From Trichinella spiralis (lineage: Eukaryota > Nematoda > Enoplea > Trichinellida > Trichinellidae): a stretch of 64,000 bases of DNA. Made by a program: the position numbers and the translations under genes. Below the pieces are notes generated by a model. The model saw only the letters and a program-made list of their open reading frames with translations, was not told the DNA's origin and made no database searches. The number at the start of each line of letters is the position of its first letter. The stretch's first letter is position 1. The stretch lies in contig CM012954.1 of assembly GCA_000181795.3 (NCBI GenBank), positions 10,861,084-10,925,083 on the forward strand, read 5' to 3'. Positions 47,371 through 61,465 of this stretch are shown piece after piece.

Positions 47371-50300
47371 ACAGTGGATACAAAGCGTACGGAACCGCGA
47401 CGGCCGTGTGTCATACCGGTAAGACCTTGACAGAGTGGCGGTTACGTGGGCAGCCAGTTGGCTCGCACCCAATGACCACCTTGCGACCATTGTACCTGTG
47501 ATATAACGATCACTGGCCGTCTGAGCGGAAACGAAGGCATGCCGCCAGTATGTTCGACACCGGCCACTACTACTGGTCAGTGTTTGTGTGCAATTATGCC
47601 GGTCGAGCAGTGGGCCAACAGGGACCATAGGGGGACAAACGTCGTGGCACCTTGCAACTGAAGAAGCGTAATTTATTTATTTGAGGGATGATTGAGCAAA
47701 AAAGATACACCACGTACACACATACACACACACACGCGCGCGCGCACTCTATTAGCCTAACCGGAAGGGAAGCAGACAGCACCACCACCGCTTGACCGAT
47801 ATGTTTCTTTACAAGTCCAGGTGATCACAACATTACAATTACAGAGTTTTTTTATCAGACAATTTTCTTCTTAAACTTGCTATTATTTCGCAGTTATAAA
47901 AACTGCTTATTATGCGAAATGAAGCAGTTGAATTGTCTAACCTAAGTCTGAATGTCGAAGTGTCACCGTCGGATAGGCTCCCTTAGGGATTGTGCTTTTT
48001 TTTACACGAAAAACGATTCAACAACCTAATTCATCTCTGTTGCAAGGACCTGTTATTAGTATTATTGTCCATTTTCAATAGAGCTAATTTTCATTACATC
48101 CTGTCGTATTTCTTTTTCAATTCTAAATAAATAAATATATATATATGTATGTGTTTTTTTTCACTCAAGCAACGTGTAATGATACCTGATGAGCTAGGAT
48201 GTGCAATAGAAGAAGAATCCATTTTTGAAAATGAAATAGGTCGTGGAGGTGAGTCATCTTTTCTTTACTTCTTTTGAAGTATTATCGAAGTGACCACCAG
48301 TTCTTTCCTCTGAAACAGTTGAAAAACTTTAAAAAAGATACAACAATGTTTTTTTAGGTTTTTTTCTTGCTTAATAGCTTTTGTTTAAAATTTTTAATCC
48401 AATCAATCAATCATATTGATCATGAATAGAATAGAGCGGTGCTGGAAAAAGTTACATTTAGGAAATTTTTGCTACATTTATTCTTTGAATTTATTATTAA
48501 TTGGAGAGAAAAAAAATGTTTTTCTATAATTGTTGATTATATTTGCACTAATTTGCTTGAAATTTGCTTGCAATTCAAACTGCGCTTTTTTCAGTTTCAT
48601 TTCAATCTCTCGAACATATTCATATTAGAACATATTAGCTATTTGAAAAGGGACGAATTTTCCATTTTTGAGCAAAAAGTTTTTGGACAAATTGATGATT
48701 TTTGAATGCGCTTTTCAGTCAAATTTCACAGTTTGATACAGCCCAACTGGAATATTCAAAGAAAAAAAAGGTATACAACACAACGATGACCTTAGGTATT
48801 GAAAATTTCAGTACAAAACAATTATTGCATTTTAATGATAGCTCACAGAATCTGACAGAGTAAGATAGAAGGACAATATTTCATTGGCAATTGGTATCAT
48901 AGGACCGGTGACGTCTCGTAAGCGTCATAGACAGCCTGGCGTCATTTTCAATAAAGATTGGAAAATTTTTTTACAGTTCAACGATGCATAGCCCCGCCTG
49001 TTCTGTAAGAAATATTGACTTCCCAGTGGGGGGGGGAGAGCACCTGCATCTCGCCTGTATCTTGCAGTGTTAACAGATCGATCATCACCGTTGGTGACGT
49101 TCCCGAATCGCAAGACAGCTGCTAGCCGGCGGCAAAAATTGGACATAGCGCGCTCAAATAAATGCTCATTTTCAAGCGAACTTTGACAATTCCAATTCAA
49201 GGCAACATCCTCCAATTGCGCCAGTTCAAATTTTACATTTTTTGGTTACATTATTTTTCCCTGTTTCTCATCTATCTCCAAGGCTGATTAATCTGCTTGT
49301 AATGTTTGCTCATCATCCTGCAAGCGGATATGTACAAATAAGCCGCACTGGATTTAGATACCTCAGGATCAGTTGCAAGGTTAATATTATTAATTGGAAA
49401 TGAAAACGTTTTACAATAAATAATCTTGACAACGTGATCGTTTGGCAGATGTACAATGTCTGGGCCAAACCAGATCTATCTATACTAAATCGATTTTTGC
49501 AAATGTAAAGCCGCCCAGTAATAATAATAATATAACAGTAGAAATAGTACTGGTGAAGAATATCGGGGAATCTGGGACAATTTATTTGCATGAACATAGG
49601 AAGCAGAAAAAATGAACTAACTTAATAATTATTCTGAACTAGGTGAATTCGAATACAATGATTTTTTATGGCTGTTTGTTCCTCAAAAATTCACATCGAA
49701 AAATAGTTGATATTATGCGCTAAACTATTCTGTAGTTGCTTACAATTGTGATATTGTGATACTTATTTCTAAAGATTTTAATTTTGCTTATTTATGCTAA
49801 TTTTAAAATAATCAAATCAATTGGAAATTTTCTCCTAACCATAATACTTAATCTATAAACTCAATTCGATTGTGCAGATCAATTTGAATAAAAATAATAA
49901 TGAAAAAGAGATCCGATTGATGATGTTGTATAAAGTATATATTATTGCTATTGGTCTAGCAAAATAGGCTGAATTTCATCGAGAGCATTCATTCATTCAA
50001 TCCATTTTGACCATCTGTATGTATTCTAATCAAACAGTATCACTGGTTGCTTGCTTGCTTGAAGTATCCGTTGCAGCTATAGCAGTTGATTCGGGATTTT
50101 AAAGCAAATTTTCAAAATAGTCAACAGACGACACAGACAATTGATGTAAACAAAAATCGAACTGCTGAGTCTTGATAAATTTTTAGTTATAATCGAGAAA
50201 AAATGTTAACGAAAGCGAAATTGAAATGGAACGAACAGAAATTATAATAATAGATGAATGAAATTTTCCAATTGTTGCGAACTATTTATTGTTAAGTAAA

Positions 50301-53300
50301 AGCGGCCGGGATGTGAATGAAAATGAATGAAAAAGGAAGCAGAAATGCATCAGAGTTTGGGATATTGTGTTCAGCAACGAACGACCGTTGCAGACGGCAA
50401 AGCCTAGCCTAGACTATTGTTGGGATTGATACAGGCAAGCATATAATAAATAATAATTGAAGACTACAGTGGATGTGGCCATGTGCACCTGCGCCCGGCG
50501 ACGACAAAACCTTCCAACTCGCATCAAGTGCAAGCTAGCCTGGTGGCTGTGGGCATTTTATTTGACAACTGAGAAAATGTTTCAACCAACCTGCTGCTTA
50601 TTGGTGGCGGCTGACCTATGCACCACTTTTACTGACTACAATTTATTGTCCTCTCCGACACGACACCAGTAGCAGCAGCTTTGTGCCTTTTACTTATTTG
50701 AGCCGTGTCAAGTATCAGTGTAAATGATGCTTTTAGCGCAGGTGGTTTCCACTGCTCAAAGTGGCTCTTGTTCTTCTCGGTCAGCTTATATATTTTTACA
50801 CCAAAAAGAAAAAAATATGCACATATATATCTATCTATATATATAATATGTGTGTGTGTAAAATAATAAAACAATCTGTTGACTGGAACATACGCTAACG
50901 TGAAGCTAATCCTCGTGGACAGTGTGGGTTTACTTCTGCGCAGGTCGAGTTCAACAGGGCCAATTTCGACCCGGCTCAATACACATCCATATGCTGACCA
51001 ATGCATTATGCATACGGTGAAATGGTAAAGTGGCTGTCCTGTGCAGGACCAATTCTACTCGATTAACTAGCTTGACAGCTGGCGATCAAAAAAAAGTTCA
51101 TAAAACGCTGCTAATTGTATACCACCGTCCATAAGCTAACAACCAATCTGCTGTGGAAATATGGAAATCACCGTTCATCGTGGAACTGGAGCAAAAAGTG
51201 TTCATTTCGCTTTGTCAAAGAAAAAGCACAGGTGCTGCGATTGTTTGTTACAACACTACGCAGATAAGCATTTTGCAGAGTTGACGGAAAAATGAATGAA
51301 AAAAAACCTACTTTGATCACTTTGAAATTTATTGTTATTGTTATAATTTTTTCCAACCTTGCAATATTTTTCATATAATATTGATAAAAATGTGCAGATT
51401 TTTCATTGAAAAGAAAACAATAATAGTTTTTTTTAAGTAAAAATAAAAACACTTTTTCAAATGGTTCAGGCAAAGAGAGAGAGAGAGGGGGGGAGGGGTA
51501 GAGGATTTTCACTTGTAAGCAAGCGCAGCAGAAAGGACATTCATTGCACGGTAATATAGACTTGAAGAAATGAATGTAAATTTATTTTACAAATGTAATA
51601 ATCAGTGATTTGATATCATTCAAATTTGCTTGGAAAAGACATTAATGTGCATGCAAATGAATAATATTTTTTTGCATGTAAATTTGTACAGATTACGGAT
51701 ATCATTTCAAAGTTATATACATCTTTTCTTACTGTCGTTAACCTTAATCTAAATTTGCTTATTAAATGAAGAACAATAAAGATCAATTTGGAAAATTCTT
51801 CAAATAATTCTCAAAGCTTCATTGAATTTTAAATTGTTTGCAAAAAACAAAAATTTTCCAAAATGCACACAATATTTAATTGAATTATCATCACATTCCT
51901 TTTATACAGCTATTTAATTGTTGAATATTTTCGTTTTTCAAAAACAAAAAATAATAATAATAGTCATATGAAAGTTGTATATTTTAGAAGAAAAATCATC
52001 CGGTGGTCATCTGTGAATCAATTTATCATTTCAACAAGAAAGCAGAAGTTGACAAGTGCAAAAAAGTAATTGATGAGCTTCAAAGAATTTTTCGTGCTTA
52101 TTTTATACTTGTTGTTCCATTGCTCAATTTGTTTCAGTATTTATTGTCAATATGCATGCAATATAGGCATTGAAAAATATCACAATGATCGGAAAAATTG
52201 AACAAATGGAAAATGGAGAAGAGAAAATTCGCTGATTGATGAGGAATAAATATTTTTCAACTTTGCGAATATTGCTGCTGATTGCCGAAATCACCCACCA
52301 TTGACAATGTGCCCAAGAAGCGTTCTAGAGGGGCAGTATGGAAAAGCAACCAGCAGAAAGAATCCTGCGGCTTTGAATTTGGCATACGGGCGGGCTGTCA
52401 TCGAACGTTCAAAAATGCCGCTCAAATTTTTGAAATGTGCCATTTTTCAATTTCTCTCTTTCCTCTCCTGATAGCGGTGCTATTCACCACAACCGGCAAA
52501 ACATTGATTCACAACTCATGACAGCAGATTTTCAATATCCAGAAATAGGCAGCTTTGATTTAAATCAATTTAATTTAAAACTACGTGATTCATAAATTTA
52601 ACGGATGTAATTTTTCAAAGAAAAATGCAATTCGAACTCATATTTCTATTATCATTTCAAATCAGATCACCAAAATCAATATTTTTCTAGTTCAAGTATA
52701 GCTGAATGCAAATTAGTTGATTGATAAGATGATAATTTTGTTTACCGATTGCAAATTTCATACATTGAACCAATATATTTTATTGTTAGGTATCAATTAT
52801 TCATAGTTTGAATTTACTCATAACAACCGACTTATCGACTGATGTACTGCTGCTGATACTACTACGACTACTACTGCTGGTATTCTTTGGTTTTTCATCC
52901 GCAGAACATAATTCTCAGTGAATTTTTACAGAAGTCAACTTGAAATATTTATTCAAATCATGCATGTAAGTAAAAATTTACATATTTTTTCAATATTTGT
53001 TATACGTATCAAAGGTAGATTGAAATGTATTTTTTTACGGTGAGAAAAAAGTTATTGCTAAAAAAAATAAATACCTAACGCGGGAATTAATCAAAAAGTT
53101 TAGTGCGTGTGTGTGATATTCTCACGGTTGTTTTACACATCGAAAGCAACAATAATAATACTTTTTTCAATGTCATTCAATTTTGTATCATTTATGCTAT
53201 CCAAGCTGACGGTGTAAACACGTTGAACAAACAGTTTCAAATTTCACGCGGACAAATTTTTTATTTTCGACAAATTCTTCACCTTTATTCAGTTTCACTT

Positions 53301-53899
53301 CTATTCAACTTGTAATTCAAATTTTCAACACTGTGCATCGCATGCTAACTTGAATGAATCATCGAAATTTTATGAAAATTAAAAAATTTTTTTACATGGG
53401 CAATATTTTCTGTTTTGTTCATTTGTTTTTGCACTATTTGAGAGATAGTAGGGTTGATTTTATGAAAATCATTCACGTACTCTTCCACCACCAATTAATT
53501 CTTGAACAATCTTCTTCTGAGCATCAACTTATCCAATTCGATTTATTACTTTTACAATTATATATTTACTTGATTGCAATAAGGTGAAATAAATGTTAAT
53601 GAAAACAAGGTAAGCAATGCAAATTTTTAACCAGAGGATAAAATGCAAATTTTTTGAATTAAATTTAAGCATTTATCATTGTTAATGTTAACGTTACATG
53701 TTTATGGGATTCTGTTTCGAATAAAAATGTAAAAATTATGCAAAAGGTAAAACGATATTTTCAAGCAGCAAAAAGAAACAAAAATATATGAAAATCAGCG
53801 GTGAAATGAAAACGCGTATGTTTGAAATTGCTACGCATCATTAGCTTCTGCTTCTAGCTTTGTTGCTGCACTGCTTCAATAAAACAACAGAATTTGCAG
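47371..53899. other. gene-poor region upstream of Delta (part 1)
   Basis: No gene supported. Contains a (CA)(CG) tract near 47717-47746, GC-rich patches at 48900-49210 (with a G run near 49027), 50455-50660 and 52280-52510, and AT-rich sequence between. The 52282-52521 patch is open in frame and ends in a hydrophobic C-terminus, but no partner exon was found. Confidence 0.45.
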
Positions 53900-54526
53900 G
53901 TGGAAATATATCCATTTTTCCTATTCAAAAATGTCAATTGCAACATATAGGAAACGAACCACGAACGTTCCCAGCAAAGGAAGCAAAGAAAGAAAACAAC
54001 AACAACAACAACACATATCCCCACCGTATGTATGCTAAAAACTAGCCTTATCATGAATAACTATTTATTTATTTATTTATTGTTGCAACGGTTTTTTTAC
54101 ATTGCAATTCAGTTGAATCTGCAACTGAAAATGGTGGGAAATTTTCAACCAACCAATTTGGGCTAACTTTTCAATCACCGCTACTGATCAAACAAAAATA
54201 CTGAAATTGCTTTCAATTCAATCCCATAAGCAAACTACAAATTTACACTTTTGATAATTATTTTTTTAAATATTTTTTTAAAATTATTTTCCGTGAACTA
54301 TTTTGCATTGTAAGCTCTTCCAGTGGATACTTTTCCCGCTTCAGCTGACCTTGGCCGACTGGCATCATTTGTGCTTATTATGGTCATGACCATGTCCGGT
54401 GCAACAGATGCTCTGTGCGAGGACGGTCCAATTTTTACAACCACTACCGATAAAATCGATGAAGCAGATTTACTACAATCGAAAGCAGTTTTGATTCATT
54501 TTTCAAATCAAAACCAGAAACCATAG
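53900..54526 (+). CDS. two splice-compatible exons of an unrecognised gene
   Basis: Segment 53900-54025 (after TTTGCAG, before GTATGT) and segment 54324-54526 (after GCTCTTCCAG) share an open frame across a 298-nt intron (phase 1, C + TG). The joined product runs from GGNISIFPIQK through an Asn-rich NNNNNN stretch to a moderately hydrophobic LASFVLIMVMTMSG and stops after NQNQKP. The second segment has coding-like composition. No upstream exon or initiator was found, and the protein resembles nothing I know. Phase agreement by chance is about one in three, so this is tentative. Confidence 0.25.
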
Positions 54527-57500
54527 TCTGCCTGCATTACTGTTTTCTTTTCAAAACAACATTACACCATTTTCCTTAGATAATCGATGATTATAAACTT
54601 ATTTACGTTGTATTTATTTATTCTATACGTATTTTATTGGGTGCGCACACATTCATTCATAAAATACATAATCTAGAATGTTCCATTCACTCGAATGCGT
54701 GTATAATAACAATATTAAATAATGGCGGCGTGTTCATTTGGAACAATTTAGTAGAATTCGGATCCTATATTTTGACTATTTCCCATAATTTTGCGCAAGT
54801 TTAAATCCACTAACGTTTCATCATTTTACATTCTTATTTATGTATGAGATTCAACAACAGCCGCAGCAAATTGTTCGTCATCGTTTTTCTACAATCCATG
54901 AATGAAAATTATGCACTGCAGTTGTATGCAAATAAACTTATCATCATTTACTCAACTGCGAATGGTAGAATGCGGTGAAAACAATTTTACAAGAATTATT
55001 CAGTAATTAATTCACTACACTAGCTAACAGTGCCAGTACACATCTTTGTCCATCTTAATGTATCATCAGTTTGTTCATTATTATTTTCTTAATAATTCAT
55101 ATTTTACATTCTCTGCTTGTACAAATGATTAAAATGAAATTATTCAATCAACTGCTGAATGAAAAAGAAAAATTTACTTCCAAGTAGTCCTGTGCAAAGC
55201 GGAATACGAAGCTGATGCAAAAAGCGCAACGCGCGGGTATGTAAAATAAATAATTTTACCTTTGACTTTTTGATGATGATACATACAGTTGCCCAACTAT
55301 AACAACAACATGGAAATTAATCACAGGATCGTATAAAAGTTGATGAATTGCTGTTCAGTGAATGCAATGAAAAATATAGGTAACAAAGCTTTTGGCTGGT
55401 CAACTTTGGTATCAGTAACAGCTTTTCTCTTGGTCAGGCCTGTTCATATTGCACGACTGTGAAACTTGACGCTGATTGGTCGACTCAAGTTATTATTGTG
55501 CACGTGCCTGTCTACTTAGCGGCATCTGTCGCATAATGTAAATGATGTGATAAAATTAAAAAAATATTTACTATTGACCTTGTTGGTCTATAACTGTTAA
55601 TAATGGGTGGGGATCATCTGAAACCATTTGTATGCATATATATATATGTGTGTGTGTATTGAATTATAAATCTATAAAGTATGAACGTGAGTAGATCAAT
55701 CATATATAACGTTTGTGTGAATCTGAATAGTTTGGTTTTTTCTATCAGTTTCTATTATAATTTTACTTCTTATTGGACAACTTTGCTAACAACTATGGTT
55801 TATAATTGTGTGAGTTGGTGGTAGTTTTTGTCAAGTGAAAAATATCCTTTGCAGAAGAAGAAAGTGAGCAAAACTTTTAAAACATGCGTGTAAATTGAGA
55901 TTGATTTTCAAAAGAAAATATTAAAGGAAAAAAAAGGAAAAATAGAGAGAATTTTTTGAAAATAATGCAAGATCGATTGACGAAGCTGTCAAGCTCTGAA
56001 CCAAAGCGTGCGTGCATATTATTTAAATGAACCGTGTCGTTTGATGTTTCACGTCCCGCCAGTTGGCCGACTCGATGATTGGTCCAAATGGACGCCATCA
56101 GTGGAAACATACCCGACAACCCGCGTCGGCTGGCTATTACTGCTGTCGGGTGTTGGTGATGATTTGTTGAAGTAGCTAGTCTCGATTTGTTCTTGTCAAT
56201 TCACGTTGTTTGCAGGGGATAATTTATTTCAATTGCACAACTCTCAGCGCGCATACACACACACAACCTTTGCTTTTGATATTTTGACAAGCGCCAGTCG
56301 ATGTCAGCGGTTTGCTTTTGACTTGCTAGCATATAGCATGCATGCTGTCGAGCACCGAAACACAACAATGGACTTGATTTCAAGGCGGCCATTGTTTTCA
56401 GCTTTTCACAAAGCATAAGCTAGAGAAGCTAATGACCAGCGGGGACGCTATGCTAAGGCAAAGAACAGTTGTTCTTCTAGTCGTAAAAATGCAAAACAAA
56501 ATTTCACTTTTGCAAAATTGAAAATTTCCCTTCCAAAATTCAACTTTGTTCTATATTAAAAATCAAGCATTGCTTTTGCACTTATAAAGCTTACACTTAC
56601 ACTGTGCACATATTGCTGTGATGAGGTTCACTTTTCGTCACATTCACTTTTCACTGTATTGTGGTCATCAAATCATCATCAGTCGTCAAAATCCAATCAA
56701 AGCTCACACAATTGGACATTTTTGTCCGACGGCGGCTAGATTTTAAAGTGTTCTTTTTGCTATATAACATCACTCTCAATTTTGCTATAAACGTGTTCTT
56801 ATTCTAAGCTAACTAATTAGCTGATGGGTGAACTGAGGAAAAATGTGTATATATATATATACATAAAAACACCTAAAAATAAATAGTAATTAGGAATTTG
56901 AAAAGAATCAAATTCTCCATTTCACAAATAGATTGATTGTTCAAAATTTTATATCCAAAAGATATTTACTTTATTATTTCAAGCGATTGTCATTTGAATG
57001 TTCAATTTCAGCAATAAAATTACTCCAACAAATGAATGCTTTTACATCGCGCAGTTTTAGAAGAAATTGTTCCACTTGGATGTCATTTTCCATTTTCCTG
57101 TTTTATGATTGGTCATTTCATTACGCAAATTAATAAAAATAAGAAATTAAACAAGTTTAAAATTTCAAAATTCACATCCGTAGTTTTATAATGACAAATT
57201 TGAATGGAAGTCGCACTGATAAAAAAATTTAAGACAAGCCGAGCTATGTAACAATTTATACGGCATGCTAAAACTTTTACTTACAATTAGCTACATTCCA
57301 CGTGCATTATATATTAGTCGTGTGAAAAGAAGGTTGAAAAAATGAGTCAGTTAGCTCATCAAAAGTCGGTTTGACCAAGTAATTGAAGGTTGTTATGTAT
57401 TGTTGTGATGAATGATGCAATATGCATGCGTTCGTTGGCAAAGGGATTTTTCTCTTTTTGTACTTACTTGCTTGCATTCTTTATTCAATCTTTCTTCTAT

Positions 57501-60129
57501 TTACAAAGAGCACGTACAAACTGTGATCGTGGAACAAAACCAATGTTTTGTCGTAATCAAATCTCCGCGTCAGTAGTCCTACTTTGGATTTCGCTTCGCT
57601 AATATTTACCTACCATTGTATATATCCAATCTGTGAAGATTGTATTGTTTATTTCTTTGCATGGTTTGAACTTTTGATTGCTGAGCTTTCAGCTTGCAAT
57701 GCCAGCTATATTTCAAATTTATGAAAAATTGTCAATGTTTATAAAACCAAAAAGAGTAGTTTTTCGTTGATGATGGCAACATTTTCATTTATTTTAAAAT
57801 TTAAAATAAGCAGTTTTAATGGATGAATTTTAATTTTTTCCCTCCCCCCCTCTCTCTCTCTTTTCAATCTATATTATTCTCTTATTTTATGGAATAAGCT
57901 TATTGAAATCGACTTTTTTGTTTGTTTGTCAGTTTGCTTTTGAATAAGGTATTCAAGCAAAAAGTGACAAAGCTTAAATAATGCGCCGGTTATCAATTGT
58001 TGAACAACAGCAACAACAAACAAATAATAATAATAATAACAATAATAATAATAATGCACTACAGAATGCACGGTGCTGGTAATAATCTCTTTTAAAGGTA
58101 TGTGATAAAATTAAATACGAATCTAGTGTTTTCATGTGCGATCATTGCAAATTCTGCTACAAGGAACTTCATAAAAGAGAAGATTTTTCTTAAGAAAAAA
58201 TGTTTGTCCAAAACAAAAATTAGCCAGCTTATTAGTTAAATGTATGAGAAAATTGAACAATAATTTGTTTGTCGTTCAGTGTTCAGTTTAAGGTGTAAAA
58301 ATTGATGGGCAAATTCGATTAATTCGAGTAGCGTGGATTGATCAGTGTTAAGATAAAAATGTTTCTGGACAATTGGAAGAAACGAATGTTATTTGCTTAC
58401 CTGACGTTTGATGAGAGCATTTGACGAACGGAGAAGTGAAAGTTAGTTGGTCGTCGTCGCAAAGAGATTGCTTGAAGAATATTCAAGCTTTATGACGATC
58501 CGCGATGCTCTTTGTTCGAAATCTTTGACGTAGAACAGACGCATATCGCGTCGAGTCAGACAAGAGACAGAAAAATAGACGGAAACCCCACAGGCGTGAC
58601 ATAGTCGGCAAAAGGTTCATGTTTTTTCTTCCCCCTCCCCTCTTCTTTTCCCAATTATCTATTTGCTTGTCAAAAATGCAATTGTCAGAACAAGATTATG
58701 ATGCACCATAATCAACTTTCCAATATTGTATATTTTCCAACGGAAATTTGAATACGGGTCGTTGTGCGTTGTACCTGTTTAACCATGTATGCATAATCCG
58801 GATGTCCAATCAAGGAAGCGCTTCTCATTGGCTAGCGGGTGACAATTGAATAATGTTCGGTGTGGGTCAGTGTGTAGTGGTGGTTACCAGGGGATGTATT
58901 TGGAAATTTTTGTAACTTTTGATCGACAAAGCTTTTTGCCTTGACTCTGTAAAGCTGCGTTGACACCGTCGCGGCCTTCGGAGCATATTTTTCACGAGCA
59001 TTGTTTGCTGTTCATAAGCGTTCATCTGCTGCTTGGTGGTGGTTGTGATCGGTAGTAATACGGATGGATTGACCAACCGTTCAGACGGAAGAGATTGACA
59101 AACTGGAACAAAACATTGTCTGTCCTTCAAAAAGCCTCTTTGCATAGCATTGCAATCTCGTTTCGTTGAATGGATTGAAAAATTTTCCACCGTGCAAAGT
59201 TGTGAAAATTCACTTGCTCGTCAAATATTTGCATTGAAATTTAAAAAAAAACAAACATACATACATACATATATATGATGGTATCAATATGGCATCAATT
59301 TTAAATTTGCAATTGTAAAAAGCAAATTTTGCAAAATGAGAAAATTATTTCATCTGTTGAATGAAAGCAATTCCCAAATATGAAGAAATATGGCTTTATC
59401 TGTTCATATCTCTATCCTAGGGGATTAACTTATGGATGCGTTTTTTAACTTGCATAAAATCGATGATATGTTGAAATAGACAGCAGATGGCTTTATTTTA
59501 ATTAACTGCGAATTGTTGAGCAAATATTCATTTTTATTTATTTATTTATTCAAAATAAACTGACATGCAGTATCTTTACATGGAAGACAAACTTGGAAGG
59601 GAAGAATGGGCATCCGACAATGAAATGATAATGAATTATTCGCCTAAGATTTCTGCATAGACAATTTCCAATATTTTTTTTACTGTAACATGATTGTTTT
59701 CATGTTGACTTGTAAATTTATTTGGTTTCTTAATTTGCTGTACATTGTGAGCAAATCTTCTAAATTATTATTATTATTTTCTATTTGTAAAAAATACTGC
59801 AAACTTTGATGATAAAAAAAGTTATCTTATATAAGTTAATTCACAAAAATCACAAATAAACGAGTAGACGATTGATTGTTGGTAAATCTGTTCTTATGCA
59901 AATTCAACTTGAAAACTTAGCTGCTAGCAGTGCCAAACTTGCAATGAATGAATATTATTTGTGAAAGCACGCCCGCATTGAAATTGCACATTTAAAAAAA
60001 TTTGAAAATAATTTTTAAATAATTTTATTGTTCTCTATTTCACGGTAAATTCAATATTAAATATTTTTTTTCTAATTCAAATTCATTTATCTTGTTTTTA
60101 AATCTCAGCTTTTGATTGTTTCTATTCAG
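54527..60129. other. gene-poor region upstream of Delta (part 2)
   Basis: No gene supported. Holds microsatellites (AAC/AAT run near 58010-58056), a polypyrimidine run near 57840-57862, and GC-richer patches at 55980-56160, 58380-58610 and 58870-59130. A strong minus-strand donor CAG|GTAAGC lies at 58401/58400, 20 nt after an ATG, suggesting a first exon of an unseen minus-strand transcript. Confidence 0.4.
58010..58056. repeat. (AAC/AAT)n microsatellite
   Basis: Mixed CAA and AAT trinucleotide units, with one interruption. Confidence 0.8.
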
Positions 60130-61465
60130 CTCAATCAACTTACTTTTGAAAGTGAACACGCTGACCACCACCAGATGAGGATTGGAAAAGTTGAAAAAGG
60201 TCTTCAATCATTGCGGATGCTGTGCAGTTGGCAAACTTTTATCTCATCGATAAAGATCACAGATGGAAAGAAAGAGTAGCATGCAAAAGCAGTTGTGGAC
60301 TTCTTCAATCATGGACGTCTCCAACTGAGGTGAGTTTATTTTTGTAAATGCCATTTACGCGAATTCACAGTCTTTGAATTATTCACATATTTCTGATATA
60401 TCAAAAAGAAGAGAGGGAAATAATTTTCAAAAGCTCTCGTTAGGTAATATTCATAATTTCACAGGATCAACTGAATATGAAGCCTTGAAATGGCTTCTAA
60501 TTTATACTTTTTGCATTTCATTCAATAATTATTTTTCATTAAATCAGAAAACAATAAGCATCGCATGTTCAAGAGGATTCACTACGCACATAGGGCGTTG
60601 TTCTTTTCCTTTTTTTGTTTTATATTTTGAAAGCATTTCATTTGAAATTATCCAATTGGAATAATTTTTTTTATCTTGAATGAATATTCTCCATTGTTAC
60701 TCATTTTGTCTACTTTATTTGTATGCGATCGTTTGCCAATTTTATCATTTTCATTCAAACGTCCAGGAATTTGAGCCATTTGAATTTTCAAATCAGGCGG
60801 ATCAGTTTTGCATGAGTTGCACGCAATTGTGAAGTGATAATTTAAAGCTTTTGAAATAGAAAATATGAACAAAAAGAATTTCATCGCTAAAAACGGCGGA
60901 TGTGTGTAGTAGTCATTTTGCATAATTTTATTATTGAAATTCAACAACAACTTCTTTTTTGCAAATGTGTCAGCGAAATTATAAAGGCATAAAATAAATC
61001 CCTTTGTAGACAACAAGAGTAAATAATTGTTCTCTAACAAACATTGAAATTCAAGTAAAAATTTCAAGTCATTTCATATTGTCGGTTATTTTTCTGTGAA
61101 TTATGTGACATAAATTATTGTGCATGTTCTTGTATATGCAGTGTTTGTTTAATATATTATTAGAAAATTTTTTCTTCTTCTGACTCATTTTCATTGAAAA
61201 ATATCCGATATATCTATCAGGATCAGACAAAAAAGAAATACAAAGCAAAGTAAGGTAGAATTTCAAGTTCAAATGAACAAACTCTTTTAATTGAATTGCA
61301 TACAACTGGATTTTCAGAAATGTCGTTCTCACGCACAGAACAAAAATTAATGTGATTACTTTCTTTCATTGGTTCTTTTCGTATGAAAAACACTTTTATA
61401 AAAATATTATTTATGCAGTATTTATACATTTATTTGTATTTCACTTTTTACATCAAACGTATAAT
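60130..61465. other. splice-bounded segment, then AT-rich spacer
   Basis: 60131-60329 lies between an acceptor-like CTATTCAG and a donor GTGAGT and is GC-richer than its flanks. Each of two plus-strand frames is open over part of it, neither over all of it, so it is more like a non-coding or 5'-UTR exon than a coding one. The remaining sequence to the MRPS11 stop shows nothing. Confidence 0.3.

Noticed and set aside
47594-47788. 64-codon minus-strand ORF with a CVCVCVYV stretch
   Set aside because: It is the translation of a (CA)(CG) microsatellite.
60648-61067. 139-codon minus-strand ORF
   Set aside because: Leu/Phe/Asn/Lys-rich with no motif; typical chance frame in AT-rich DNA.
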